NCBI RefSeq assembly: GCF_009017415.1 | Contig: NC_092405.1 | Location: forward strand, 868,001-932,000 | Origin: Aspergillus flavus | Lineage: Eukaryota > Ascomycota > Eurotiomycetes > Eurotiales > Aspergillaceae | Length of the DNA stretch: 64,000 bases | Reading direction: 5' to 3' | Shown: piece by piece, positions 43,980 to 55,358 of the stretch | Layout: each line of letters opens with the position of its first letter | Position numbering within the stretch: the first letter of the stretch is position 1 | Position numbers and translations under genes: made by a program | Notes under the pieces: generated by a model | What the model saw: the letters and a program-made list of their open reading frames with translations, nothing else | Databases searched by the model: none | What the model was told of the DNA's origin: nothing

Positions 43980-45834
43980 ATGTTGGGAATTAAGATTCTA
44001 CCAGTTCTCCTATTCGGCGCAATTGCCCAAAGCAAGTACATCGTGCCCGGGGGCCGTTGGCACGATACAGATGGCAATCTTGTGAGCGCTCATGCGGGAA
44101 GTATTATTTTCGATGAGGGCACGGGTCGATTCTGGTGGTTCGGAGAATACAAGATTGAGGGACAGGAGGAGGGCGGAGGTGTGTCGGTGTATAGTTCTGA
44201 GGATTTGGCGACGTGGGAGTCGCATGGGTTGGCTTTGGGTAGGGTTATCAACACTTTGTCACGGGATGTGATGTGGTACTAATGTTTCTGCATAGAGCCG
44301 GTGAAGAACCATACGTATATTTCTCCAGAGAATGTGATACAGCGACCCAAGGTTGTGTATAGTGAGGAGACTAGTCAGTATCATGTGAGTGAGTATTCAT
44401 GAGTATCAGGTGTGCTTGCTAACTGTTGCAGATGTTCTGGCATGCCGATAACTCTACGTATGGATTGCTACTCCAGGGATTTGCGACGTCGGATACCCCC
44501 GCCGGTCCCTATACCTTTGTCAATGCGACAGCTCCCATGGGCAATTGGTCGCAGGATTATGGCCTCTTCACGGATTATAAGGATGGGCGATCATATGCGC
44601 TTTACTCGAACGGCGATAGCGTGGAGGGTCGCGATGTCTATATTACCCGGTACAATAAGGAAGTCTCAGAGCTGGAAGAGGTGGTCTATCGATTTAATAA
44701 GTTCGATCTCGAGGCACCTACCATTGTTCAGACGGACAACAGTTACTACGCGTTGATGAGCCATAAGACTGGATACAGACCTAACAGTGAGTGTAATTTT
44801 TGTTTGCTTCAATGACTAGAGCTAACGGGACAGATGTCGTTGCGTTCCGGGCTGATTCGCTGGAGGGCCCTTGGTCCCAGCCATTCATGGTGGCGCCCCT
44901 GAACACGCGCACATTCAACTCTCAGTCTGGATACACTTTGAAGATTGAGGGCTCCAAGAAGACTACATACCTTTACATTGGTGACCAGGTACGGTGTCAC
45001 TAATTCTACCACGGGAGTCTTTGCTAACATGGACAAGTGGGACTCAAACTCGCTCTGGGAGAGTCGTTACATCTGGTTACCCATTGAGATTGACGATAAG
45101 AAGAAAACGCTAGAGCTGGCTTGGCACGATATCTATGACCTCGATGTGTATGTTGAGCAATTATCGACCAACCTATCGAAGCTAACACGGCATAGCAAAA
45201 CCGGCGAGTGGAAACCAATCGAAGGAAAGACCTACTATGGAAAAGATGCAAAGACTTCCGGAGATGCGTTCAAGCAAGAGGCCGTGAGTATTATTTCTGT
45301 TTGCCTTGCAAACTACCCGCTAACTCTTTAGAACTTCGCGAGCCACAACACCATTCTAACCGGCATCTACGGCAACGATAGCACAGTCACATTCGAAGGT
45401 ATCGAAGGCACGGGCAAGCCGCAGTGGGTATCTTTCTACTACCAGAGTAGGTGCACATACTTTCGGGAAAAGAATACCGACTAATAGTATTCAACAGACA
45501 CCGATGACATGGGATTTGGAGACCAACGTAAGCTCTACCCTCTCTTTCTAACTTAATCATACTAACAAAAGGTGTAGCTGGTGGAACCCCCGATCGCATC
45601 GGAGGCAAATGGCAACTCCGACGCATTAGCAGCGTCGTTGTCAACGGCAACACTTCCAACGTAGAAACGCTCTATCAGCGGGATACCCACAAGAGCATCA
45701 TCCTCTCCACACCACTGAAACTTACTCTCGAGAAGGGAAAGCAGAACACTATCACGATCGGCGGACTTTACAACGGATTTGACTACAAGGGAGCTGACCT
45801 TGACAGAATTGTTGTTTATCCTCCTGAGGAATAG
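43980..45834 (+). CDS. Secreted glycoside hydrolase family 43-like (exo-1,3-beta-galactanase type)
   Basis: Nine exons: 43980-44238, 44296-44384, 44432-44786, 44834-44988, 45038-45147, 45196-45283, 45332-45446, 45498-45527 and 45578-45834, all with GT-AG borders and a closed frame, giving 485 aa. One exon is only 30 nt. Residues 1-18 (MLGIKILPVLLFGAIAQS) are a signal peptide. The five-bladed propeller part has FWWFGEYKIEG, ISPENVIQRPKVVYSEET, QYHMFWHADNSTYGL and KFDLEAPTIVQTDNSYYALM. The C-terminal 130 residues (GTGKPQWVSFYYQN, DLDRIVVYPPEE) look like a CBM35-type sugar-binding module. This pairing fits enzymes that trim beta-1,3-galactan chains of plant arabinogalactan; substrate by analogy only. 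Confidence 0.85.
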
Positions 45835-46325
45835 ACTTTCCGGTGTACTATATATTTGCCGTTGTATTCATTACTATGGACGGGGATAATTAGTCTCTTC
45901 GCCGAGCTAAATCTAGTTGAAGAGTCGATCATTTAATATAGAAAATCATTGTGTCGCTGGCTGTCATACTAGCATCCCGCCTTGTGGCTTCAGTATGGCT
46001 GAGAAGACATTTCACAGCTGGTGTCAGTGGATAGAATGAGTTCAATGGCAAAACTCTTTATTTTTTCGTACCGCGAGCATTCATAGTACAGCACGGCACC
46101 TTCTTCCAAAGAGCCTGAATCGATCCCCTGACCTTAGCCCTGAAGGGTGTCGTTAAGTCAATGACGCTGCTCAACAGGCCTCCTTAAACGACGACTAAGT
46201 CCAAAAGCTACCAGGGACCCGTCGATACTCTCAAGAAACCAAAGCATATAATGACAGGACATAAACATTTCTTACACCCTTATAACACCTGATAAATCTC
46301 AAGCATCGATAATAGCAATCAATAT
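45835..46325. other. Convergent intergenic region
   Basis: Between the GH43-like gene (+) and the O-methyltransferase (-). No other signal. Confidence 0.4.
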
Positions 46326-47767
46326 CTACTCTGCCAGACAGGTTTCAATGACACATTGCTGATCTCCCGTAGCCGACCAAACCTGGACCAATTCGAGAGG
46401 TGGTTCCACCGTGGCCAACAACTCATTCCATTGTGTCTGAGTGCGTTCCATCCCGTTAGTGAAGAACAGCATAAGCATGTCCATATTGCTCCGTATCATT
46501 GATTCATTCACATCGGCAAGGATCATTTCATTGATGAGAAGACGGGAATGAGGTTGCATGACATTTGCAATGTTGGAAAGGATCTTGCGAGAGGCGACAT
46601 CGTCCCAATCGTGCAGAATAGATTTGAGATAGTATATATCCGCACCTAAATTATGTTAACATTGGAATTTATAAATCCGTACAGGAAAACGTTCAAGTTT
46701 TTTAAGACTTACCCTTTGCAGTCTGCTCCGTGAAAAAGTCATGCGCAGTTGGCTTGATTCTAGAGTCAAGCTGTCCTGGAATCCCAGCTATGGTCTCAGG
46801 TAGGTCCTGCAAGATCAGTTCGCATTCTAATTCAGGGAATGTATCAGCAAAGCGCTGTAGATCGACTCCCTGATTACCACCGACATCAACGATAATTGGC
46901 TTTGCAGACAGTGACCCTGCGGCGAGCCTCTCCCCAACCGGATATTTCAAATGCCACGGGACAGAGAGTGTTTTGTTTCGAGCAGTCATATTGTCGTCGA
47001 AGCCAGTTTTCCATTCGATGTTTTTCGCTAGCGTTTGCCAGATGGTCTCTCCCATCGCGAAGTCGTATGCTGGAGGCGTCTTGGCGATATCCACAGGTTT
47101 GTTTTGTTGGAGGTATTGCCGGATTCGGCTTGCAACTGGGAACACGATGTCATTGCTGAATGTTCGATCCAATGTTAGTGCAGGTTCAACCATAGCAGAG
47201 CCATACTATAGATGCCGAAGGGCAACCTACGAGATAATCAGGCCTCCGATATTTCCGGGGTTGTTTTGGGCCAAGGTACAACCATTTGCAGTGTAAGTTT
47301 GATATCCAGTCTCATTTGCAAAACCGATGGAGGTGATCACGCGCATCACTCGAGCTAGAATACATTAGTCCAAAGACCACATGGAAACCTCTTTAGCAAC
47401 GAGTCCTGATACGTACCAATGAGGCTAACATTATACCCAGTAGTCTTCGACAAGTCCTCGGCAGTCAGGCTCTTACCCACGTTGGCAGCCAGGGTCTTGA
47501 ACAAGCCCATCTCAAGCGCTACTACAATGCAAACATTGTTCACTGTCTGTTGTGGTTTAATATTGCTCGCAAGGCTTTCAATAGCCGGGAAAGACGAGTG
47601 AGTTGACATACCTGGAGTCGCTGTTTCATCGTAAATATTTGAGGAGGCACCAACTCCCGACGCACCTTTTCCAGGGCATCTTCCAGTCGCATCCAACTCG
47701 AAGGGTCATCTTTGTTGTATTTCTCAATCACCTGCTGAAGCTCGGCGAGTGTTCCCTTGTCATCCAT
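46326..47767 (-). CDS. SAM-dependent O-methyltransferase (plant/fungal secondary-metabolism type)
   Basis: Five exons on the minus strand: 47767-47612, 47546-47417, 47354-47231, 47155-46713 and 46645-46326, giving 390 aa. The N-terminal dimerisation part includes TVNNVCIVVALEMGLFKTL and LTAEDLSKTTGYNVSLIARV. The SAM-binding loop is IIVDVGGNQGVDLQRFA. DIYYLKSILHDWDD holds the catalytic His that activates the substrate hydroxyl. The C-terminus has RLLINEMILAD and DMLMLFFTNGMERTQTQW. Enzymes of this class methylate aromatic or polyketide hydroxyls in the cytosol. It is followed on the same strand by a scytalone-dehydratase-like gene and a lipase gene, which may hint at a small metabolite cluster, but no backbone synthase is in the window. 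Confidence 0.9.
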
Positions 47768-48615
47768 GATGGTTAATGGTTGGCTTTTGGGTCTTTTCTC
47801 GCCGGTGGACCAAGGTTGAGGGTATGCCTGGGTCTAAAGCATGTATAGCTTTGCCCGCCAAAGCATGCCCCTTAAATATTTCAATCGCAACTCACGAGGG
47901 GCAAGCATCATACCACGACAAGGGAGCACAAGCCTCCATTTCCAACGTCTCCTGCAAACCCCGCCTTCGAGTGGAGACGATAAACAAAGAAAAAAGCAGT
48001 ATAGACATGGGGGCATAACACATCTCAGCCTTGTTGTCAGCACTAGTAGACTAAGCCCGACGATCCCTGTTCAATGAACCACCTCGGCTGTCCGGCATAA
48101 AGACGAAATGTACGGAGTAGCATTCAAGCATTTTGGAGCGGCAAGGCTTATCCACATGGCGCTTAGTCCACCATTATCTAGCAATCTTTTATTTTATACA
48201 AAACCTTATTCAGTAGTTGGCCATCCAGGTAGGATCGTGGATGCCATGGAAAGGCGCATTTGAACTGTGGTGCACCAGACTTAGCGTCTATGTACGCTAC
48301 CAATAAAGGCAATGACCCACTGTAACTTGGAGATAAGCATTGGCTGTGAGAGCCGGCCTCGCTGTGATATGGGGCCTGAGGGCAGGGGCACCAACGACTA
48401 GCCGCGCAGCCGGTCAACGCTTAACGACCGTCTGAGGACTAGTCTATATCCGAGTCGCTTAGGGCAAGCTTGTAGAGTACCATCATATTGCACTACATCT
48501 GTGAAAATCCGAGTGTCTGTATGTATGACATCTCCACCGGCGACTGCCTTGCCACCAATGAAGATTTCACACCCAAGAAAACAGCAAGAGAAAAACAGAC
48601 AGGGTAACTGAAAGC
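47768..48615. other. Intergenic, no gene supported
   Basis: Promoter of the O-methyltransferase and 3' region of the SnoaL-like gene. Confidence 0.4.
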
Positions 48616-49185
48616 TTAAGGTGTGAAAATGCCCTCGAAATCACCCTCCATGAACAGGACGCCAACTTTAATCGCTGCGATCTTCCACTCCCCTTCCACC
48701 TGCTTAAAATCCATGGTGTTAACCCCGTGACCTGTAGCCAGCACAGCCGCACCACCGTCTTTCGGAGCCCTCCGATGAACCGCCATGATTTGAAAAACAA
48801 CCCTGACGTGTGTTTCCAGCTCCCGGGCCCATTTGCAGGCACCGATAAAATGATGTGACTGGATATCGGGGTTCCCTAGCTGGGCTGGACTGGAGTAATG
48901 GTCGATAAAAACAGAAGACTCCACAGCGGTAGCCTTTAGTGTCCCGACCGCCGAGTAATCCACGTCGATTCTGGGCGCGAAGATAGTCGGCATACGATCC
49001 CAGGACTTGGTGTCTAAGCAGTTTGCCCAGTCGTGGAGGAGGTTCTGACATGCGAGAGGGATACTAGGGTCGGACATTGCTGAGTAGTTTCTCGGGTTCT
49101 TATGAAGGGTGGTGGGTGGAGAGATCAGGTAGAGTTCGTTACTGTCCTCGATGTTACTAAGTCGCGTCCCTAGCGTGGTAGTCAA
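48616..49185 (-). CDS. SnoaL-like protein resembling scytalone dehydratase
   Basis: Single exon, 189 aa from 49185, or 153 aa if translation starts at the in-frame ATG at 49077 (MSDPSIPLACQNLLHDWANC), which fits the family N-terminus better. Matching features are WANCLDTKSWDRMPTIFAP, RIDVDYSAVGTL, SHHFIGACKWA and a C-terminal GEWKIAAIKVGVLFMEGDFE. In scytalone dehydratase the corresponding residues are Tyr, Asp and His around the active-site pocket (dehydration of scytalone in DHN-melanin synthesis). Here the SHHFIGA His and the AP.I.VDY acid are present. Without the other melanin genes nearby I would call it a SnoaL-fold dehydratase or cyclase of unknown substrate. Same strand as the O-methyltransferase, 849 bp downstream of it. 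Confidence 0.75.
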   Translation of the reverse strand: MTTTLGTRLSNIEDSNELYLISPPTTLHKNPRNYSAMSDPSIPLACQNLLHDWANCLDTKSWDRMPTIFAPRIDVDYSAVGTLKATAVESSVFIDHYSSPAQLGNPDIQSHHFIGACKWARELETHVRVVFQIMAVHRRAPKDGGAAVLATGHGVNTMDFKQVEGEWKIAAIKVGVLFMEGDFEGIFTP

Positions 49186-50078
49186 GCCCGAATGTAATAG
49201 GAAGATGTAGAGTGCGAAGAGTGTGGTATTAAAAGGAATGATGAATGCCCTATTTTAGTGCTTATCCAAAGATCCAGAGATAACGTGATCTTTCTATTTC
49301 GGGTATGCGGCGCAAGTCGTATGTTAGAAGTTAATCTTCTTTGTCCGTGGTGACATCGTGTATATCACTCTGGTCTCCAGCAACAGGGATGCAGACCAAC
49401 CAGCACCAAGCAATCTCATAACTAATGTACACCTTACCATAGTACTACGTGGGGGCCGGAAGCATAGTATTAACGGGAATTTAGGCACAGGAAATTATAG
49501 GATCTGCTGAGTAAGTCGCCGTGGACAGCCACGATATATATTTTCATCTCCAGCCCTTTAACCACTTTAGAATCATAGTTCTATGAGTGTCCTGAGTACC
49601 CTCACGTTTCATTTCTTTTGTTTGCTTTCAATTGGCTTCGATTACCTAAAATATCTTAATTCCTAACGATTCTGTCTCCCTTTCGGATCTCCTACTAAAA
49701 TGTCCAGTAGGTCAGAGGCAAGCCCGGTAAAGTCCGATGAATATAAGACAGGTTACGGTCGATGAACATGCGAAACCATATCATCGTGTTCACCTTTGGA
49801 TCCAAACTTTACAGAAATGCTTGTCCTTCAGCGATCGGTGTAGTTGATGGGTTTGGGGCTACGGCTCCTACGAATTATTAAAGCAAACTCCGAGCTTGTA
49901 TTGCATGCAAGGCACTTCCCCGTAAGTTGTCTAGGGGACAGCATCATAGTTATTAACCCATTCCTTAAATTTGTAACGTCATTCAATCGTACAGTCCATA
50001 TTCTAAACCATGCGGTGTAGTCTGTCCTGCACTCTTCAGTGAATCTACCAGTACCGTGCCGAGGCCGTGCCAAGCAGA
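49186..50078. other. Intergenic, no gene supported
   Basis: Promoter of the SnoaL-like gene and 3' flank of the lipase gene. Nothing else found. Confidence 0.4.
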
Positions 50079-51443
50079 TCATTTCAGTTCGGCCCTCAGG
50101 GGAATTTGATCCTCTGAAGCACCATCCATCGCTAGACCTTCCAACTGCATCAGTTTATCATCATCTCCACCAATCGGAGGGTTCAGGTCTATCGGGCGAC
50201 ACCCAGTCGCTTCAAGACCCAGGAAGCGATTCAGAATCCATCTCCAAGCATCCAAGTTCCCTTTCTGCAGGGTCTCCATATGGTTCAAGTCAGGATACTG
50301 ATGATACTGAACAACAGTACCCTGATCGCAAAGATGACGCACAAGTCTATTCGTCACTCCGATATCACCAACAATCTCATCATTCGTGCCTTGGAAAATA
50401 TACATCGGATAGCTAGGAGCCCCATTCCTTCCCATAACACCAATGTCTGCCAGGGTTCTGCGGAACCTGTACAAGAAACTGTCGCCGTGTTCGAAGAAGG
50501 ATGAGATATTCTGGTACTCAAGTGGTTCATGAGCCTTCTCTCTGCCAAAGCAGCGACTGCAGCGTGTCTTGGGCCCGTAAAACCTCTCTCGATGCTCCTC
50601 CAGCAAGTCACCGTCCATGAATCTCTTCATCTCTGGAACTGCGTTCATGACGCCCAACATGGCCCATACGTTCAGCTCTGCCCATGGTCCCATATTGCAG
50701 CCAAGATATGTATCGGTAACATTGGGTGGGGGACCACCCATGGCAGCGCCTACGATCTGGGTAAGATCCGGTGCATAAGTGGAATGTAGTTCAGAGGCCC
50801 ATTCGGTAGCATAAGCGCCACCGGAAAACCCGTACATAACTGTCTTGGCGTCGGGCTTGAGGCCGGTTAGGCTGTATTCCTTCTCGAAGTTAAATGCGGC
50901 GCGAATTGAGTCAAGTGTGTGATAGGCAGTTTGTGGGCCGACCGTGAACGCAGCGTTCCAGCCTTCATAATCTGGGATGTTCAAGATCGGACCTTCCTTA
51001 TTCACGAAGGGTAGTACGAACGATAGATCCATCATGTTCCAGGATAAGGCAGGGCCGACTGCTCCAACCTGCAGTCCATATGATGGCGAGCAGTTGATAT
51101 CCGGGGAGTCATAGGCGGGTTGCACTGAGAGAAGCCAACCTTTCTTTGCATTGTGCGGAACGATTATCGTTGTGACTGAGTGAGTTTTCTGCTTGTTCAA
51201 GTCTGTTGTAACGTACAGTACTTGGTATGCCGTTGCATTGGATGGGATGCCGTACGAGAGCGAATTGACATATACTTGGCGATAATCTATAATGGATCCG
51301 GGGTCCAGTTCTTCCCAGAATCCGTGCTTCGGAGTATAGAAGTCGTCCAATTCCGGGAAGAAGGGTGTAGGCGCTGTCGCCCCAGAGACAATGGCAGGGA
51401 GGAGCCCGCCTATTAGGCAAAGCAAACCAGGGCTGAACCTCAT
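50079..51443 (-). CDS. Secretory lipase (LIP family)
   Basis: Single exon. The frame opens at 51539, but the ATG at 51443 gives a proper signal peptide (MRFSPGLLCLIGGLLPAIVS), so the protein is 454 aa. Family marks of the fungal secretory lipase group (PF03583) are YQVLYVTTDLNKQKTHSVTT, WLLSVQPAYDSPDINCSPSY, YEGWNAAFTVGPQTAYHTLD, then TVMYGFSGGAYATEWA with the nucleophile Ser in GxSxG. YIFQGTNDEIV likely supplies the acid and YPDLNHMETL the His. The enzyme is secreted and hydrolyses triglycerides or esters. C-terminal residues past about 430 are acidic and disordered. It lies on the same strand as the O-methyltransferase and SnoaL genes. Confidence 0.88.
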   Translation of the reverse strand: MRFSPGLLCLIGGLLPAIVSGATAPTPFFPELDDFYTPKHGFWEELDPGSIIDYRQVYVNSLSYGIPSNATAYQVLYVTTDLNKQKTHSVTTIIVPHNAKKGWLLSVQPAYDSPDINCSPSYGLQVGAVGPALSWNMMDLSFVLPFVNKEGPILNIPDYEGWNAAFTVGPQTAYHTLDSIRAAFNFEKEYSLTGLKPDAKTVMYGFSGGAYATEWASELHSTYAPDLTQIVGAAMGGPPPNVTDTYLGCNMGPWAELNVWAMLGVMNAVPEMKRFMDGDLLEEHRERFYGPKTRCSRCFGREKAHEPLEYQNISSFFEHGDSFLYRFRRTLADIGVMGRNGAPSYPMYIFQGTNDEIVGDIGVTNRLVRHLCDQGTVVQYHQYPDLNHMETLQKGNLDAWRWILNRFLGLEATGCRPIDLNPPIGGDDDKLMQLEGLAMDGASEDQIPLRAELK

Positions 51444-51539
51444 GGTAGGTGTTTGCTGATCACAGCTTACTCGTGTTCCACCAGTAAAAGAACAGTTGAA
51501 TAGAGCTATTATGGTATTTAGTAATGTAGTTGCTACCAC

Positions 51540-53945
51540 AGATCATACCCATGGGATATCCATCTTTATAAAGCCAGTTCCAATATTTGATCCGTAAGGA
51601 TTCCAGGCTTAGTGATCATTAGCCAGCCACCTCGGTGATGTGTGCCGAGTATGATCCAGCTCCAAATCCCAAATGAGCAACAGAAATGACGGGGCGCATT
51701 CTCAGCCGCACCGATTCATGGTCTATCGGCATTCTTATGATGTATGATATGTTGTGTAACCGTCCTGCAGGTTTGCGCTGCATAGGAATTTCGGTTATGC
51801 AGCACCGTACATATGCTGATGCAGCTGAAATACAACAGTGCTTCATCCACTGCTATACTGAAGGGGTTAATCCTCTTTCGTTCTTTGGCCTTGTCATGGC
51901 GCCACTGAAGTGCCCCAGGGAATACATGAATTCTTCGTCTCTCCCAATGGACTGGAAGGCAAGAGTGTGTCAGGTGAAACAACACGAATACAGGAAACTG
52001 CCACAAGTGTCAATAAGCAAATTCTGCAGCTGCACAATTTCATCACCAGCCAACAGAAGCTCCTTACCATCAGAAGAATCAGACTTGAGACAAAAGTGCT
52101 TAAGTGGGTCCATCTTTAGCTGAGGTCTCAGACAGCAGACTACTTCGGGGAATGACTTTGACATATGAGGTATCTGCAGTGACGCAACTGCAATTCCTGA
52201 AGAAACGACGTGCAAACAACGTGATGGTATCCGAAACACCTTATTAGCTACGGTTTCCCCTTTCAGGGAAAAACGGCTGCTGTAAATGTCGCATTTTGCG
52301 TCAAATTGGAATGATCTCCGCATACACAGTGGCGTAGCTGAAGAGTGGATCACCCCTTACTGTCCCATCAGGGGAGACGTTTTTGCTTCTTTCTCTGCCT
52401 TGGCGCACTCCTCGCATCGCGCTATTGCTGCAGGGTATAATCACGGTGTCGATGATTGCCGTGTTTTTTGTGACATCCATCTGCATCGTATTCTTCAACT
52501 ATTTCGTAGGTCAGTGAAGGTAAGCAACAAGTCCTTGGCTATTAAGTGGTAACCTAACCCCCTATGAACATGTACAGAGATAAAGTTCCTATTGACACAG
52601 GGGTCGCACTTCGTTATACTGGCGTTGCCACTCTCGGAATCAACTTCAATATATGTCCCTAAAAAGTGAGATGTGATAGCATCGTGGTTGCTGCATAAAT
52701 AAAACCAAGCCCGCAGTTCTCATACCGGCCAGCTTTAAACAGTGATGTATCAGATGCCTTTCCCAATGTACACAACGCAGATTCTGCAGTGAGTACGGAG
52801 TAGCTCCAGCCTGCCTCCTATTGCCTAAGCTATCGTTTGCTCATTCCTCGTGCATTATCACATCAGGCAAGCCCAATAAGAAGAGCTACCGACGATAGTT
52901 GTCACTGTCGCCGGTACGGTCCGTGAAGGGTATCCATCTAACCCTAAAACGAAATGATCTGCGAGGGTGATTCCAACTTGGAACAAGATTCCACCTTCAG
53001 CTTCGGGTTCTGCGTGACGTAATCTGTATCCCACTGACAAGATTCGCTCGGTATGTTGTCATAGCGGTGATCAGCACAAGGTACGTGTTCCGAGTTATTT
53101 CGAGTGGCGAAGCATAGGCTTGGTTGCGTTCCTCAAGGTAGGGTTCCATCGTCGCAGGGGGGACAGATATGTTCTGCGTTAAGGAACTGTGCATGATTGG
53201 ATATTGAAAATCTTTTGAGACTTATACCTGTACTTCACCCCATTGTGGCTATTGGGCAATTTGGAAACTTCAAGGAACTTCGAGGCATTCGCTGTACAAT
53301 CGAACCATTCGCCATGATACGCCTCACACAGTTAGAAAGAAATTCTTGCAGATATGGACCTGTAGGTAACTGTACCTCCCTCAATGCTTACCTCAACCAA
53401 GTTGTTCAAGAAATGTAGAACACTGCAGAAAGGAATGTCGACGCTCGGCGACGGTTTCTAAATAGACTCCTTGGTCTTGATGAAACTGCATGTCGCGCAG
53501 TGGGCTTGAACCTTCCGATTCGTGGAAATGATAACTTGATGCAGGTTAAAGATGATTGATTAGGAAGTCATGCAAAGAAAAGTAATATGATGATTCAACG
53601 TGCTTCAGTCAAGTGTAAAATTAAGCCAATTTTGGAATGGGCATATCACATGATTAAGATTATATACATGGTAATCTATCTATAGAGAAAAAGTCTTGAG
53701 CCGCCAACGCCCTGTGAAAATGGAATCAATCTAGGAAAAACATGATGTAGACAAGCCCAAGCAGGAATGTAAGATCGTATCCTTCATACGCCCACCGAAA
53801 TTAGGAGTTTTTATAACAAATGCCGTAGCAAGGGCAGGAATAGCATCATAAAAGATAAAGAGGGAAGAACAGACAAAGGGAAAAACACTAAACGATTGAA
53901 GAACGGTCCTCATGCGGGATGGATATCACGTAAAACGGATCAAAA
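51540..53945. other. 2.4-kb stretch with uninterpretable coding-like fragments
   Basis: No complete gene could be built. On the plus strand near 52328-52512 a frame without ATG ends with a strong membrane segment (IITVSMIAVFFVTSICIVFF). On the minus strand 52858-53194 two overlapping frames read APPATMEPYLEERNQ-like and TRNTYLVLITAMTTYRANL sequence and then shift frame. They may be relics of one or two dead genes; no family recognised. Confidence 0.35.
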
Positions 53946-55358
53946 TCAAACAAAACAAGGCGATGTATATGGTTCGTCAAAGTCATATGCAGGAGGCATA
54001 GCAGATTCTCCCTCATATAATGGAGGAGCGCTGTTACCGTGGAAGGTACCCTCCGGGATGGCATTTCGGCCAGCCACTTCATGGATTGGAAGGGTATAGC
54101 AAGTCGTGAATGCTTTCGCGAACTGCCTTCGGTTGATGAGATCTCCCGTCTTTTCATCGAGGGTGTCTTCCCCGGTGATAAGATCAAGCCTCAAGCGGTG
54201 GTCGACCATGATTGTGGTCCTCTCTCCACTTGACTCGGTGCAAATCTCGTTAAACTTGCAAGGGGTCAGGTGCCGACACGGTGCTCCAGAGTCGAAGGAA
54301 CATGATGAAAGATCCCGCTGATCTGGGGTGGATGCAGTTCTGGGAATAATGACATCGAATGAAAGGTCAATTCGGTCACGGTCATCATGGCCTTTTCGTT
54401 CCTGGACAGATAGTTTCTTATTCGGAGCCCAGCGACCCTGTTGCTTGCCGGAGCACAGCTGGCGCACGGATTTCTCTTTCCAGGTAATCGTTTCTCCGTC
54501 AGGACCATCACCGTTGGAGACTTTCATCAACCTCACAGTCTCTTCGACGCTCCATCGTACCTCTCGAACGAAGAATTGCTTCCTTTCTGTTGGGCGGTCC
54601 CCCCGCGCCGTAGTGCCACGGGCCACAAGCTTCGCAGAGTATGCGAGCTTTACTTTAGGATCTGTTGGCTGCTCCGGAGTAAGAGACAACTCCGACTTCA
54701 ACCGCTCGCCGGTGTAATTTTTAAAATGGCGAACAGTCTGACTGGGGCCAGTCACGATTCGGGACAGAATTTGCACGTCCCTCGTCGCATCCACGGTCAC
54801 CCCAGATGACGAAGTGACTACAGCGCGGACCGCATAAGACAGCCCTCCGAATGGAGTCTCCGTCGTACCTGATGTGCCGGGTGGAACTGGTATCGAGAAA
54901 AGAAACTTCAAGACGACCGCGCCCGCCTCCTCATGCCACTCTACTGGTTCTGGGGAGTGCCATAACTGACATTGTACCAGTGTCTCTACCGTGCTGCTCC
55001 CCTCCTTTTGTGGAGTGGCGATGGTCTGGGTTTGGGGCACGCGTTTCCTGCGGATCCGCTGAAGAAAATCGCCCTTTTTGTTGTCGTTTGGGGCATTAGA
55101 TGCCGGCTCCCCGTTCCGCAAAGTCACAGTTCGGAGCAAACCAACAGTAACATTGGGATAATTCGCCTGATCGAAGTCCAACGAGGATACTGGCACCAGA
55201 ACGGAGCCCGATATGGGTGGGCTGTATCTCTCGCCGTGAGACCCTTCATAAACGTGATGGGTGGTTGGAACGTCCAGGTGCAACGGTCCCATGTGTGAGA
55301 TAGTATCGCAGTTGACTTCTGTGATTATAGTTGTTGACGGTGATGATGTAACGGGCAT
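53946..55358 (-). CDS. Alpha-arrestin-like (LDB19/ART-type) adaptor with PPxY motifs
   Basis: Single exon, 470 aa. The protein is rich in beta-strand-like segments typical of arrestin folds: SPPISGSVLVPVSSLDFDQ, VVLKFLFSIPVPPGT, GGLSYAVRAVVTSSSGVTVD, KQFFVREVRWSVEETVRL. A basic patch RIRRKRVP sits near residue 100. The last 30 residues contain PPLY (445-448) and PPAY (455-458), the docking motif for WW domains of Rsp5/NEDD4 ubiquitin ligases. Fungal alpha-arrestins bring the ligase to plasma-membrane transporters so that these are ubiquitinated and endocytosed; I infer the same role here. The arrestin assignment rests on fold-like pattern and the paired PPxY motifs rather than on a diagnostic signature. 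Confidence 0.72.
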   Translation of the reverse strand: MPVTSSPSTTIITEVNCDTISHMGPLHLDVPTTHHVYEGSHGERYSPPISGSVLVPVSSLDFDQANYPNVTVGLLRTVTLRNGEPASNAPNDNKKGDFLQRIRRKRVPQTQTIATPQKEGSSTVETLVQCQLWHSPEPVEWHEEAGAVVLKFLFSIPVPPGTSGTTETPFGGLSYAVRAVVTSSSGVTVDATRDVQILSRIVTGPSQTVRHFKNYTGERLKSELSLTPEQPTDPKVKLAYSAKLVARGTTARGDRPTERKQFFVREVRWSVEETVRLMKVSNGDGPDGETITWKEKSVRQLCSGKQQGRWAPNKKLSVQERKGHDDRDRIDLSFDVIIPRTASTPDQRDLSSCSFDSGAPCRHLTPCKFNEICTESSGERTTIMVDHRLRLDLITGEDTLDEKTGDLINRRQFAKAFTTCYTLPIHEVAGRNAIPEGTFHGNSAPPLYEGESAMPPAYDFDEPYTSPCFV

